Shown piece after piece: positions 23,212 to 34,330 of a stretch of 64,000 bases of DNA. The notes below the pieces were generated by a model. That model was not told the DNA's origin, ran no database searches, and saw only the letters and a list, made by a program, of their open reading frames with translations. Source of the DNA: Russula earlei (Eukaryota; Basidiomycota; Agaricomycetes; Russulales; Russulaceae); the NCBI GenBank assembly GCA_025769875.1, contig JAGFNK010000025.1:1-64000 (forward strand). Direction: 5' to 3'. A program made the position numbers and the translations under genes. Every line of letters starts with the position of its first letter. The stretch's first letter is position 1.

Positions 23212-24513
23212 TTGCAAGAAAAACTTACCTTACCAGACAAAATTGACAAACGACGAGAAATCCTAAGACAATTCCATGACACCCCCTTTGCAGGACACCC
23301 TGGAATAGCAAATACCTGGGACCTAGTCAAACAACATTACGAAGGACCCAAACTACGACAATTCGTAGAACAATATGTCAAAGGTTGCACCAAATGCCAA
23401 GAGTCCAAAACCAACATACCTAGAAAGAAAGCCACGACCTTTCCACTTGACACACACGTTGAACAGGGCCCTTTTCAATACGTATCTATGGATCTGATCA
23501 CCGACCTACCAAAATCAGAAGGATTCGACAGTGTCCTTACCATAGTCGATCAAGGATGCTCTAAAGCAACAAAGTTCATCCCATGCAACAAAACGATCGA
23601 TGGAACAGGTGTTGCACACGAATATCTGAAACACCTCGTGCCCTGGTTCGGCGTTCCCAAAAGAATCATCTCCGACAGAGACCCTCGATTCGCATCAAAC
23701 TTCTCGAAAGCCTTATGTAAAAATCTAGGCATCAAACAAAACATGTCCACCGCGTTCCACCCCCAAACCGATGGACAAACAGAACGGATGAATGCATGGC
23801 TAGAACAATATCTAAGACCCTGGACCACGACTCACCCACATTCCTGGGCAAAAATGCTCCCCTTGGCAGAATACACGCACAACTCATGGAAGCATGAAAC
23901 ATCACGAAGATCACCACACGAACTCCTCATGGGATTCAAACCCCAAATCGACATCAGTCTAGAAGACAACAATGTACCCTCATCCACGAATCGCCTGAAA
24001 CAACTGGAAGAAGCAAGACAAGACGCCCAACAACTTCTCGAACGTAAACAACAACCCCTAAAACCCGACACCAAAGAGATGGAAGAAGGGACCCTTGTAT
24101 GGCTAGAAGCAAAGAACCTCAAGACATGAGGAACATGCAAACTAATGCCTAAAAGATATGGCCCATTCCCTATCACGAAAAGAATTTCCAAAGTTGCGTA
24201 CCAATTACAACTCCCACCGTCAATGAAGATACACAACGTCTTTCACGTCAACCTACTTCTCCCTTATAAGGAGACGGAGGAATACGGCACGCCGTTTACA
24301 CGACCTCCACCGACTGTCGAAAATGAAGAAGAATACGAAATTGAAGTGATTCTAGACACAAGAAGGTTCGGACGAACGCGTAAGCTCCAATACCTCGTGC
24401 ATTGGAAAGGATACCCTGCATCAGATGACTCATGGGTTAACCACTACGATCTCAATGCCCCAGAACTTCTAAAAGAATACTACTCTGCCTCGGCTGGACG
24501 ACCTAAGATATAA
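23212..24513 (+). pseudogene. element B integrase with chromo-like C-terminus
   Basis: Zinc-binding segment GHPGIANTWD...GCTKCQESK, core YVSMDLITDLP, ISDRDPRFASNF and FHPQTDGQTERMN with the catalytic Asp/Asp/Glu positions present, then YGPFPITKRIS, KIHNVFHVNLLLPY and the chromo-like YLVHWKGYPASDDSWVN. A single TGA (24127-24129) interrupts an otherwise open frame just before the C-terminal module. Confidence 0.9.
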
Positions 24514-24569
24514 AAAGACACCACTGACAAACGACCATCCCCTACCACTTCACCCCCGAATACAACAAC

Positions 24570-25829
24570 ATGTCATCCACCCAGAACTCCCCTACTGCTT
24601 CCACTGCCACTCTCATACCAACCCCTCCATATTCTCCTACGCTCATCCATCTACCACTGTCTAGAGAGCCATCCCCCTCGACGGCAGCCACTATCAACAC
24701 CAGACTACTCATCCGACGCGCCGCACAACATGCTGCTATGATTGTCCAAGCACGCGAACTGTGGGAAGACGACTCCCTCACCACGATACTACGTGCCTTC
24801 GGCAATCGATCCCCCACCAGAGGGACCAACACACCCATAAGAACTCGCAGTCCATCCTATCACGTTCGCACCCCTTCACCTGACCCTATTCCAATTCCCC
24901 CACACATCACTACACCCACCATCCAACAAGTCGAAAGCATAGTCATACTAAACGAGAACTTCGCCCCAATAAACCTCGAAGGACACCACCTCCTGTCTAT
25001 GAGCCGACCATCAACCACGTGCAATGCTCAGAACTAGAGGAACTTGGAGAAGGATGGGAAGAAGGAGACCTAGGCCTAGAATTACTAATTCCAGACCCCG
25101 GAAATGAGGAAGACACGCTCCCCCCTCGCTTCGTCCTCCCTGATCTTGCACACGGCTTCCCCTCTCTCTTAGCCACCTACAGCCCTGGATGTCCCACTCA
25201 CCGCATCCCCATCCGAGCTCAAGCTGATCCCTACCCTCGCCCCCTCCTTACGCAAAAAGATGCCTTCTTGTTCAAAGAGGGCCTCAGACACACTAAAGCA
25301 ATAGATGAGGCGCTTAGGTTCGAACAGGACCTGTCATTAGAAGCCAAAGTACGTCGTTATCAATTTGCCATAAAGAAAACACGACAGATGGCAAATTCCC
25401 TCGTCACCGCTTGAGAAAGATACCACAACATGATGTGGGAAGTAAGAGATTCAGAAGTCAAATTAGCTAAAGCTAACGCCAAAGCTCGCCTCGAACCACG
25501 TGTCCTATTCTGGACTATGCCTCAGCTCACCGAACAAGAACATCAGGACGCTAAACAAGCTCTCCTCGATCCGTGGTATCAATTCTCCCCCCGACTCTCT
25601 GACAGATGCGCTTGGTGCAAGGACGGAGGACACGATACCTTTGAATGCTCCAAGATCGCCGTCTGCATTCTTTGCAACCGCCAAGGACACATAGCCGACT
25701 ACTGCAGAAGTCCCCATCGACGATGCAGACCCGAGAAAATATGTCGAGTCCCTCGCGACCAGATTCACTTCCATACTCACCACTGTTCACTCCACCATTA
25801 TCCCCTATGTCGCTTAGACGTTAACAAGG
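24570..25829 (+). pseudogene. element B ORF3 with double zinc knuckle
   Basis: A separate coding stretch follows integrase. It has a Ser/Pro/Thr-rich N-terminus (24570-25037), a frame change, then LPPRFVLPDLAHGF, RIPIRAQADPYPRPL, a helical KAIDEALRFEQDL block, a TGA at 25412-25414, and two knuckles, CAWCKDGGHDTFEC and CILCNRQGHIADYC. Element A has an ORF with the same order and position. It ends against the polypurine tract. The product is unknown. Confidence 0.65.
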
Positions 25830-25835
25830 GGGTGA
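25826..25835 (+). promoter_or_regulatory. polypurine tract of element B
   Basis: AAGGGGGTGA lies immediately 5' of the 3' LTR, the usual site of plus-strand priming in Gypsy elements. Confidence 0.8.
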
Positions 25836-26335
25836 TGTCACAGATACCGGTCCCTCGGACCGAAACCGGCAACCGGACAAGCCAACCCGGACAAGCCTCA
25901 CGATTCCCGCACGTTTATATGACTCACTCAGCCTCGCATGTACCACTACCTTTCCAGCGTGTTCCAGTCCAGGACCGTCTCAGTTGCTACCTCATGTCTG
26001 CTATTTGATATAGGACATAGTTAGTCTATATAAACCTGTCAATAACAGAGAACAAGCCTTAAGCTTGTTCTCTTGTGAAATATCACTGGATTCTAGCTTC
26101 AGGACTGTAGGCTTGCAGAGAATCAAGCAATCGACTCAGAAACTTTCCCTCTCCTCAAAGTCTTCGAACGCGAAGACTTTTCCATCACATTTCCTCTCCT
26201 GCGGTACACACTAGCCTTCGCTGTGTTGTCACCGAGATCCCCGACTCCCATGAGAACTCGTCGTCTCACTCGACTCAGTGCACACGTCTCGCGCGTGAAA
26301 CGATTTGTCAGTGACACCGCCCCCAGTCAGTGACA
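25836..26335 (+). repeat. element B 3' LTR (500 bp)
   Basis: It starts TGTCACAGATACCGG and ends CAGTCAGTGACA, directly followed by the TSD TCCAC. Confidence 0.95.
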
Positions 26336-26340
26336 TCCAC

Positions 26341-27272
26341 AATGAAGGGTTTGTTGAAGTCTGGGTTACGAAGAACGGGGTAATGGGTAAAGATGTTCTT
26401 GAGAATATTGAACAAGGATTCAGTGTAATTATCCCAGACCCAAGGTTTGTTCTTCTTAGTGAGCCAGACTAGGGGTTGAACGATATCCAAGTATTTTGGA
26501 ATGAAGTTGCAATAGTAGTTCCCAAATCCAAGGAAGGAGCATAGCTCATGTAGATTGGTAGGGGCTTTCCAATCACAAATTCCCTTAACTTTTATTGGGT
26601 CCATCTTGATCATTCCTTTGCCGATAATGACACCAAGATAGTCAAATTTTTCTTTGTGGAATTGACATTTCTTGGGTTTAAGAAAAAGGTCATTATCTTG
26701 AAGCTTCTTAAAGATGCGAGTAACAAGATCTTTGTGATACTCCCATCCTTTAGATGCTTGTGTGGCAATGATGCCATCGTCCATGTAGATGTGGAACTCC
26801 ATATCATGATGATTGAGTTCTTCTCTAAAGATATCATTGACCATAGATTGGAAGGTGGCAAGGGCATTAGTGAGACCAAAGGTCATCACCATAGGTTTGA
26901 ATAAGCCCTTGTTTGTTTTGAATGCTGCCTTCCATTGATCACCGTCTTTAATGCGTATGTTGTTGTAACCCCATCATACGTCAAACTTAGTGAAGTATTG
27001 TTTACTTCCTAAGCGAGTGATGATTTCGGGAATGAGAGGAAGGGGGGTTTTATTTTCAACAGTGATTGCATTAAGACGTCTATAGTCTTGGATGTAATGT
27101 CATTGACTGTCTTTCTTGCCTACAAAGAAGCAAGGAGAGGCATAAGGTGACTTTGAAGGACGTATGTATCCTTTTTCCAAATGTTCTTTTAGGAATTCAT
27201 CTTGGGCCTGTTGTTCCACTGGTGCAAGGGGGTAGATCTTGCAATTGAGCATAGATGGAGCATCAGGGATTA
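26341..27272 (-). pseudogene. element A reverse transcriptase, main part
   Basis: Read on the minus strand from 27285: [38 protein letters not shown], then WGYNNI, VMTFGLTNALATFQ and the catalytic IYMDDGIIATQ. Thumb/connection segments follow (LGVIIGKGMIKMDP, SFLGFGNYYCNFIPKY). TGA stops lie at 27100-27102 and 26974-26976, both where relatives have Arg. The right edge is cut by LTR-F2 and the left edge by element B. Confidence 0.88.
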
Positions 27273-28101
27273 TGTTACGAACCAAGGCCAGGTCCTGGCT
27301 GTAGATTGTCCTATTTCACTCAAGAGAGACCTCTCTCACTTTGCATTGCCGACTCTCTTCCATTTTCTGGGCTATCCCTCCTACAGTACAAGATATCGCT
27401 ATTGCAAAGGCACTATAACACAACCAGGCACCCGTTTCCTAATCGGGTAATCATCGCGTGGCAGCCACATGGCCACCCAGCCATCAAGGACCCAAAACAG
27501 CGGCACAAACTCTTAGAAACTGTTGCATAAATCATCTGATGTCATCAAGGCTCCAGTGACATCATGGCTGACTGAGCGACTCCACAGTGACCTCATGGGC
27601 TCACTAAGCACTCCACAGTGACATCATAATGATGTCATCGCTCCACAATGATCAGTAATGCGCTCAGTAAGCCTGAAACTTGACACAAGCAAGTTTATGC
27701 CTCTGTAGTCCTATTGGATGGTACCAAAGAGTCTAGAATAGTCCCAGTTCTTTGTAATCGACCCTGTACACTGTATATAAGCCCCAATGAAGCATGGCAG
27801 TCGTCAGACTGTCCATTTGTGATACTCTCATCTTCCTGGGTACTCCCCCACAACCGCTCAGTTTAAAGACTCCTCTCACTTCCAAGGTACTCTTCTACGA
27901 CTGCCTTGTTTAAAGCCCCCTCATTGCACTGGCTTCTAACCTTCGCCTCTGCCTCCAGTTACATGTACCAGTCCCCATCTGGTACATCTTAGTCATTTGG
28001 CTCGTCCTCTTGTTCAACGCCACCTACGCCGCGTACCATCTGTTCCGACCCTTGCCCACCTGCTCCTGAGTCCACACGGATCAGCAGTACGTGTCTTGAC
28101 A
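27273..28101. mobile_element. solo LTR family F, copy 2 (inverted), inside element A RT
   Basis: This 829-bp sequence starts TGTTACGAACC and ends GTCTTGACA. It is flanked by the perfect TSD GATTA (27268-27272, 28102-28106). RT sequence is contiguous across it: PWDHAIDLI on one side and PDAPSMLNC on the other. Confidence 0.94.
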
Positions 28102-28106
28102 GATTA

Positions 28107-28678
28107 GGTCTATGGCATGATCCCAAGGTTTGGAAGTAGGAAAGCGATGAGAGGCTTCTTCTGAAAAGAGCCTTTCAAAGCGATGATAGTCAGGAGGAAC
28201 TAAATCCTTCCAGTCCTTCTTGTCTTGGTCAGCTGCTTGTGCAGCTAATTGGGTAGAAGTGCTAATCTTTGCCACTCTAATTGGAGTAGGATCAAAGCGT
28301 GGGGGTATAGGAAGTCGCTTGATCCATTTGTTCGGCGTCCCAAGTGGAGGCTACAACAGTATCCTCCAGGGTTCCTTTGGTCCAATCAACAGCAGGGTTG
28401 GTAGCATGAAGGAATGGGACGCCAAGAAGCATGTCATCAGTTGATATTTCAGCAATATAGAAGTGCATTCGATGTTCTTGTCCTTTAAATCGAATGTAAA
28501 GATCAACTGCTTTGGTGACAGTTCCAGCTTTGTTATGAGTACCATCTACATTGCACATGACTTTTGGCTTTTGTAGAGTGGTAACTGGGAGTTTATAGCG
28601 AGTAATGATATTCTTGTGGATGAAATTGTCAGTTGCTCCACTATCAAGTAGAGTGACAAGGATTGGCCCTTCGTCCAC
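28107..28678 (-). pseudogene. element A protease and RT N-terminal part
   Basis: It carries the protease active site DSGATDNFI, the partner segment DDMLLGVPFLHATNP, and then the linker and RT start FERLFSEEASHRFPTS followed by PWDHAIDL. A frame change lies near 28280. The order matches element B. Confidence 0.83.
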
Positions 28679-28768
28679 TAGTGCATATTTGAACAGGAAC
28701 TTTGATTGAATTGAGTCTTGCTACAAATACATCACTAGGGAAGACAGCTCGAATTAAGGCTGGGTAAT

Positions 28769-30583
28769 TCAAGCTGGGGGAAAATCCATGCCGTTATTAA
28801 CCATGGCAGTAGCCCATGAGCAACATTGTTCTTCAGAATATCCAGACATTATAGCCACAACTTCCTCAGGAGATGGTCCTTCATTATAAGTCTGTGTCTC
28901 CTGTTGAGTAGGTTGTTGGACTGGTTGATCATCAGGAGGATTTTCCTGATAATATTCAGTTGGTTGTTCGTCAGTTTGAGCTAAACGAACATGGGTGTCA
29001 ACCTGTTCTTCAGGGTAATACAGTTCCTGGTATTCATCTGGTTCTATAACTTCAACCAGACGTGTTTTCATAGGAACTGATTTGAAGGTGGTCGACTTTG
29101 TTAGGACAATTGCATGCAACATGTCCTTGTTTAGAGCAAAAGAAGCAACGTCCTTCAACTTGGTGTTGTTTCCTCTCTTGTTCCGTGGTGGCCACTCTAG
29201 CGCGGTCAACGTCCATTGGAACAACTTGATTGTTGCCCCTAGGAATAAATTGACCAGTAGGGTTCCTTGGTACAAAGGTAGGATTGACCCTAGGAGGCGG
29301 TCCAGGAGGAGGGCGGAATGTAGTGTTGGTAGGACGGAAGTTAAGGAATTGTTGGGGATTATGTGCGATATTGCGTATATCTCCCATATAGCTTTGCCTC
29401 ACAGGCATATTTGTTGTGTTCCTTTCTAGCTGCTTCGGTCCATTCCGTGAAATGGTAGGTAGGGTTTCCCTTGATAAGACGTTGTTAAGGAGTGGCCTAC
29501 TAAGACCTCTAGCAAAATAGTCTAGAGTTCCATTTGCATTTAGGTCATATCCTGCGTCATTGGCAAGGTTGGTAAAGGTGGCAATATACGAGTCCAGGTC
29601 AGGTCCTTGTTGCCTTAGAACAGCTAGTTTATTGAATGCATTTTGCCCTTTATTAGTGTCGGTGAAGGCATTATTAAACGCATTTCTAAAGTTGTTCCAT
29701 AGAGCTTCATCAGTCCTGAGTACTCCAAGAGTGTTGACACTATTATTGACTGCTTCCAGTTGAGTGTCAACCCAATGGTCCACATTAGGGCCCCTTATAA
29801 AGGATAGACAAGCGTTAACTCGTCTATAAGGGATTGTTGAAGAGGGAGTTTTCATCATTCATATTGCGAAAGATGGCAAACTCTCTCATGAATTTGGAGG
29901 ATTGGGAGCGGTCTCCATCAAAGATAGATGGTGGGTTTCCCCTGACCGCTCCATTAGAAGGGATTGGGACTATGGCAGCCATAGCTGGAGGAGGTGGAGT
30001 AGGAGGTGAAGGTGGAGTAGGAGGGGTAAGAGGTCTAGGAGTGGGTACGCAAGCGATACCAAAGATCCTTTGTGGTACAGGAAGTGGTTCAGGGTGCTGG
30101 CGCGGCTTCTACTGCTAGATGTATAGGAGATAACCTAGGTGAAGGTTGTCTGGTTCGAGGTCGAGAGGAAGGTCGTTCAGATTCTTCTGCCGAAGATAAA
30201 TGATGTCTTCCAAGAGAAGGTGAAGGTTGATATTGAAAGAGTTGGTACTGGGGGTCTGATTGATCCCAAGTTCCTAAACCGTGTTCTTCGTTGTCGAGAA
30301 CAAGGCCTTCGTGAGTGGCATATTCAAGGTGAAGTCCAACTTCTCGTCTATCAAGTTTATACCAACGTCCGTTGATAAATTCGATAGGGTGGTAAAGGTT
30401 TTCGATGTGGAGGTAATATCCTACTTCGGGTTCAGTGGGGTGCCAAAAGGCTTTACCAGTGATACATTCAGGTAGGTTGTCTTGATTACATCGAGTGATG
30501 GTTCGGTGTTGAAGAGGGTTAGATGAGGAAGCTGGTTCGATAGAGGGTTCAGGGATAGCAAGAGTATTTGAGGTAGAAGCCAT
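28769..30583 (-). pseudogene. element A gag
   Basis: It starts MASTSNTLAIPEP at 30583, then a Pro-rich region, the gag domain (FMREFAIFRNMN, LSFIRGPNVDHWVDTQL, FRNAFNNAFTDTNKG, YIATFTNLANDAGYDL) and a CCHC knuckle CFFCSKQGHVACNCP at about 29090-29140. An acidic Gln-rich tail runs to about 28769. Frame changes near 30100, 29840 and 29080 break it. Confidence 0.85.
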
Positions 30584-30607
30584 GATGAAACGTCAAGCTT
30601 GGTCTGA

Positions 30608-31490
30608 TGTCACGGTAACTAGCCGTGTCAGTTCACAAGCGGAAAACAAGTCGATGATAGAGAGGTATTCAAGAAACGGGCTGGTTCCCATGTATAATGA
30701 GTAAGGATCCCTGCAGCGGTCAAAGTGTTTTATGCTAAGCAGGTTATGGCCAATAGACCCTTCCTAGTATGACTCGGTCCGTTGAGAGGCTAGGGTAAGT
30801 TTATAATGGGATAGACTAGGGCTGGTTCCACTAGCTATATGCGTTCAAGTCCGTCGGGGACCTTGAACAACGCAGAGAGAGTAGAGGAAGGTAGGTCTTA
30901 AAGGAGGAGAGCTCTTCTCAGGGGAGTGAAGAGAGACTCTTAGGGAAGGAAGGGAAAGGCGAAGAGTAGATGGTGGATGGTGTGTTGAGAGTTGATGAAA
31001 TGGAGAGGTGGTTGTGGTTTAAGTTTGTGAGAGTGAAGTGGGTTGCAGGAGAATATGTTGGACAAGAGTAGGTTGGATTCTACAAGAGACCAAGCTTAGG
31101 GCTTTGGTCACAAAGTACTGAGCTTATATATACAGGAGAAGCGCAGCAATAGCTGCGCTTTGACTGTGCTACTAGTATAGTAGGAGTCATAATAAGTAGG
31201 AGTCATAGGAATGAGGCCACGAATGAGTCAGAACCAAGTAACTGTGCTGCACAGTAGGTGCGCAGCATTGCACAGTCGAAACTAAGAAGTGAATATAAAT
31301 GGAAAGAGAACCAAACAAAGGGAAAGTAACAGCAATCCAGTGTTACCTGGACGTGTATGGATCACATGATAACACAGAAGGGATCACAAGACGTAAGAGA
31401 TCACGAGACTAGTAAGTAAAGGGACGTACGAAAGCAAGCAGTCCATAGCAAAAGGTAAGAGGTAAACGTAAAAAGGAAAATGGTGTAACA
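30608..31490 (-). repeat. element A 5' LTR
   Basis: It is 883 bp, nearly identical to 13899-14782. It retains CpG dinucleotides that the other LTR has lost at several places. It is followed by the TSD GGCCC. Confidence 0.93.
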
Positions 31491-31495
31491 GGCCC

Positions 31496-32171
31496 TATAA
31501 CATGTTATTAGACTAACTCTGATAACCTTAGAATGAACTATAGGGCAATACTAAGGACCTTAATAGAAGTATTAGGGTCAACTCTAAGGACCCTAATAGT
31601 ACTATATAAGGGGCCTTATAGGCAACATTACTCCACTGACAAATACCCCAAGTCCCCAATTGACTGGCTCTAAACTAACTAACAGTAAAATGGATCAGAT
31701 GCTTTCCACGTGCACTAAGCAGTGAACATGTGGACTCTAAAGGCCCTTACTCATCATTATGGGTCTCCTTACTCAGCAGCTTACTGAGCATGACTGAGCA
31801 TGCTCACTAAGCATACCCTGGCTTCTTACTCATCCATCTATTGTGCTTGATAACAAGGTTATGACTTGTTCCCTATTTAGCAGTTCCCTTGTAGTATATA
31901 AGTGCTCAATAAAGTAGCAGACTGTCTTCAGACTGTCCATTTGTTTACAGCACTCTCTATCCCTGGGATACTCCTTTAAGGACCATCCCCTTGTGATCAT
32001 TCTGGCCTCTTCCCTGTGTAACTTCTCAATACTACCAGTAACTGTACCTCTTTGGTACTTGGTACTGCTTTGGACCCTACTTCTTGCTCACACTGTCTTG
32101 GACGTCTATCAACTTGTTTTTGAACTTCTCCCTTGCTCTTGAACTGGATTGTTCAACAGTGAGTCACCACA
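31496..32171 (+). mobile_element. LTR-C3, right part
   Basis: It continues LTR-C3 after element A. It ends GTGAGTCACCACA, diverged from the usual GTGAGTCTTGACA, and is followed by the TSD GTGGC. Confidence 0.86.
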
Positions 32172-32176
32172 GTGGC

Positions 32177-32248
32177 ACCATGGAGCCTAGGTTTCCTCTT
32201 ATAAGAAAGGGTCCTTCAAGGGCACTCTCCAGGAAATGGTTCATGACA
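32177..32248 (-). mobile_element. LTR-C2, terminal 72 bp
   Basis: It resumes at ACCATGGAGCC exactly where LTR-C2 was left at 13608 and ends GGTTCATGACA. Confidence 0.82.
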
Positions 32249-32429
32249 GCAAGCCCTACTTGTTGGCATTCTATCTAGCATTAAAGGACAACATTAGAAG
32301 CCTTCTAAGGACCCCCCTAAAGTCCCCATGTTAAAGCCTAAAGAAGGTACTATAGGCCTTAGAATGTGTTATTAGACTAACTCAATAACCTTAGAATGAA
32401 CTATAAGGCAACACTAGGGACTGTAATAC
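32249..32429 (+). mobile_element. LTR-C1, right part, truncated
   Basis: It continues LTR-C1 (GCAAGCCCTACTTG...). It stops matching family C at about 32429, just before the first ATG of the PQ-loop gene, so its right end is lost. Confidence 0.75.
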
Positions 32430-33071
32430 AGCAATGCCCATGAACTCCATGGTTGAGAATGTTTCAGAACAGTTGCTGTAATCCCCTGCCCCACAACCCA
32501 TAACTGACTTTTCCCCCCTCAAGACAGGTGCAATCTTCTGGACCATCCAGCTCATCCTGCAGCTCATCAAGAGCTGGCACATCAAGTCCACCACATGTCT
32601 CTCACCCTATCTCATGTAAGCTGCACTCCCACATCTTCTTCTCCCCTCTTTCTGGCAACCACATGATGCACTGCTAAAGGGACAAGCCTTGCTGCAGCTT
32701 TCTCTGGGGCATCACTTCACTCCCTCTTGGTGTCTACATCATTGTGCAGGACCTGAATATCCCTTTGATCATGCAGCCACAGCTCCTGGGCTTCTTCTTG
32801 CTGCTCTCATGGGGCCAGTGCATGTGCTACAGTGTGAGGCACTCACACACGTGGTGCACCACCATGTTCTATGTCACACTGGTGCTCTGGGGTGTGCTCA
32901 AGGTGGTTCTGGTAGTTGCTCTCCTTGTGTGTTAACTTCTCCTTTCATGTCACCCTTTTTTCCATGTGATGATTGGCTGTGGATGGTGGGTATGTGCAGC
33001 ATGCAGGGCTTGGCTTAGCCCTTGTACAAGCATGGCACTGCATGCATGTGGGCAAAGCCTCATTGGGGTCC

Positions 33072-34276
33072 TGTTGGATGAAGGCTCAGTCTTGTATATG
33101 AAAGACTGGTATTAGGTTAGTAAGCTAACCTGTTGGACAAAGGCCATGTACATAATGAGTATATGTAAATGATAAAGGAGTGTGCTACTGACCTCAGTCT
33201 TGTATATGAAAGACTGAGGGAAAAAGGAACAGATGGTATCAACACAGCATTCTAACTGTTGTCAAGACTCACTGTTGAACAATCCAGTTCAAGAGCAAGG
33301 GAGAAGTTCAAAGACGAGTCAATAAACGTCCAAGACTGTGTGAGCAAGGAGTAGAGTCCAAAGCAATGCCAGGTACCAAAGGGGTACTGTCACTGGTAGT
33401 ATCGAAAAGTTACGCAGGGAAGAAGCCAGACTGATCACAAGGGGATGGTCCTTAAAGGAGTATCCCAGAAGTAGAGAGTGCCATAAACAAATGGACAGTC
33501 TGAAGACTGTCCGCTACTTTATTGAGCACTTATATACTACAGGAGAACTGCTAAATAGGGAACAAGTCATAACCTTGTTATCAAGCACAATAGCTGGATG
33601 ATTAAGAGGTCGGAGGATGCTTACTGAGCATGCTCAGTCATGCTCAGTAAGCTGCTGAGTAAGAAGGCTCTTATTGATGAGTAAGAGCCATTACTGTCCA
33701 TGTGTTCACTGTCTTAGTACACGTGCGAAGCACCTGATTCATTTACTGTTAGTTAGTTTAGGGCCAGTCATTTGAGGACTTGTAGTTTGGTTCTGGAAAT
33801 AGGGTTGCTTATAAGGCCCTATATATAGTTCTATTAGGGTCATTAGAGTCGACCCTAATACTTATATTAAGGTCCTTAGTATTGCTTTAGTTCATTCTAT
33901 GGTTATTAGAGTTAGTCTAATAACGTGTTGTAGGCTCATTAGTGTCTTGTTAGTGTCTTTTGTAGAGCACTTAGTGTCATCATAAGGGGTCCTTAGGGAG
34001 GCTATAATACTGTCCTTTATTGCTAAAAGGGTTGCCACTAAGTGGGGCTTGCTGTATGTCGATTGTGCCGAGAATTGCTCGTGCGACAATGCGCGCGCAA
34101 TATTGTGGACACCTCTACTCACCCCTTTTGTCTGTGTGAACAGGGTGACACCATAGAGGCTGGGTTTCCTCTAATAAGGAAGGGTTCTTCAAGGGCTCTC
34201 TCCAGAAAATGGTTCATGACAACTGTCCTGTCCATTCAGTCTGTTTCTCTGCCATGCGGTGGCTGCATTTCCAACA
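33072..34276 (-). mobile_element. solo LTR family E (Copia type) in the PQ-loop gene, itself interrupted
   Basis: It starts TGTTGGATGAAGGC and ends TTTCCAACA, with the perfect TSD GGTCC (33067-33071, 34277-34281). It contains two AGTCTTGTATATGAAAGACT stem-loops like those in the LTR of element E. LTR-C6 is inserted within it, leaving about 240 bp of its own sequence. Confidence 0.82.
33260..34221 (-). mobile_element. solo LTR-C6
   Basis: This 962-bp sequence starts TGTCAAGACTCACTG and ends GGTTCATGACA, flanked by the perfect TSD ACTGT (33255-33259, 34222-34226). Confidence 0.93.
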
Positions 34277-34330
34277 GGTCCTGAGTTCAGCCCTGCTCTC
34301 TGTTGCTCTTCTATGAGCATCTGTTGACAA

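Larger units (their letters stand above)
18931..26335 (+). mobile_element. Ty3/Gypsy retrotransposon 'B', near complete, nested in A
   Basis: The element is 7405 bp and bounded by LTRs of 492 and 500 bp, with the perfect TSD TCCAC (18926-18930, 26336-26340). It carries gag, protease, RT, RNase H, integrase with a chromo-like end, and an ORF3 with zinc knuckles, all on the plus strand. It is inserted in the RNase H region of element A in opposite orientation. In-frame TGA stops and RT frameshifts make it defective. Confidence 0.95.
13899..31490 (-). mobile_element. Ty3/Gypsy retrotransposon 'A', complete ends, multiply interrupted
   Basis: LTRs of 884 and 883 bp bound the element, and the perfect TSD GGCCC lies at 13894-13898 and 31491-31495. 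Genes run on the minus strand in the order gag, protease, RT, RNase H, integrase, chromo-like C-terminus, then a zinc-knuckle ORF3. Three later insertions interrupt it: LTR-C4 in integrase, element B in RNase H and LTR-F2 in RT. Removing them leaves about 8.4 kb. Frameshifts and TGA stops make it non-autonomous. Confidence 0.93.
32434..34330 (+). pseudogene. PQ-loop repeat membrane protein gene, disrupted
   Basis: Exon pieces match fungal PQ-loop (seven-helix transporter-like) proteins. The first PQ-loop segment is AIFWTIQLILQLIKSWHIKS plus LSPYL (to 32615). A GT-AG intron follows (32616-32697), then FLWGITSLPLGVYIIVQDLN and PLIMQPQLLGFF plus LSWGQC (to about 32930). After a solo LTR (33072-34276) an IGVLSSALLSVALL segment follows, as expected before the second PQ-loop. 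The frame has a TAA at about 32934 and the C-terminal part is missing. It is probably a host gene trapped in the cluster. Confidence 0.62.
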
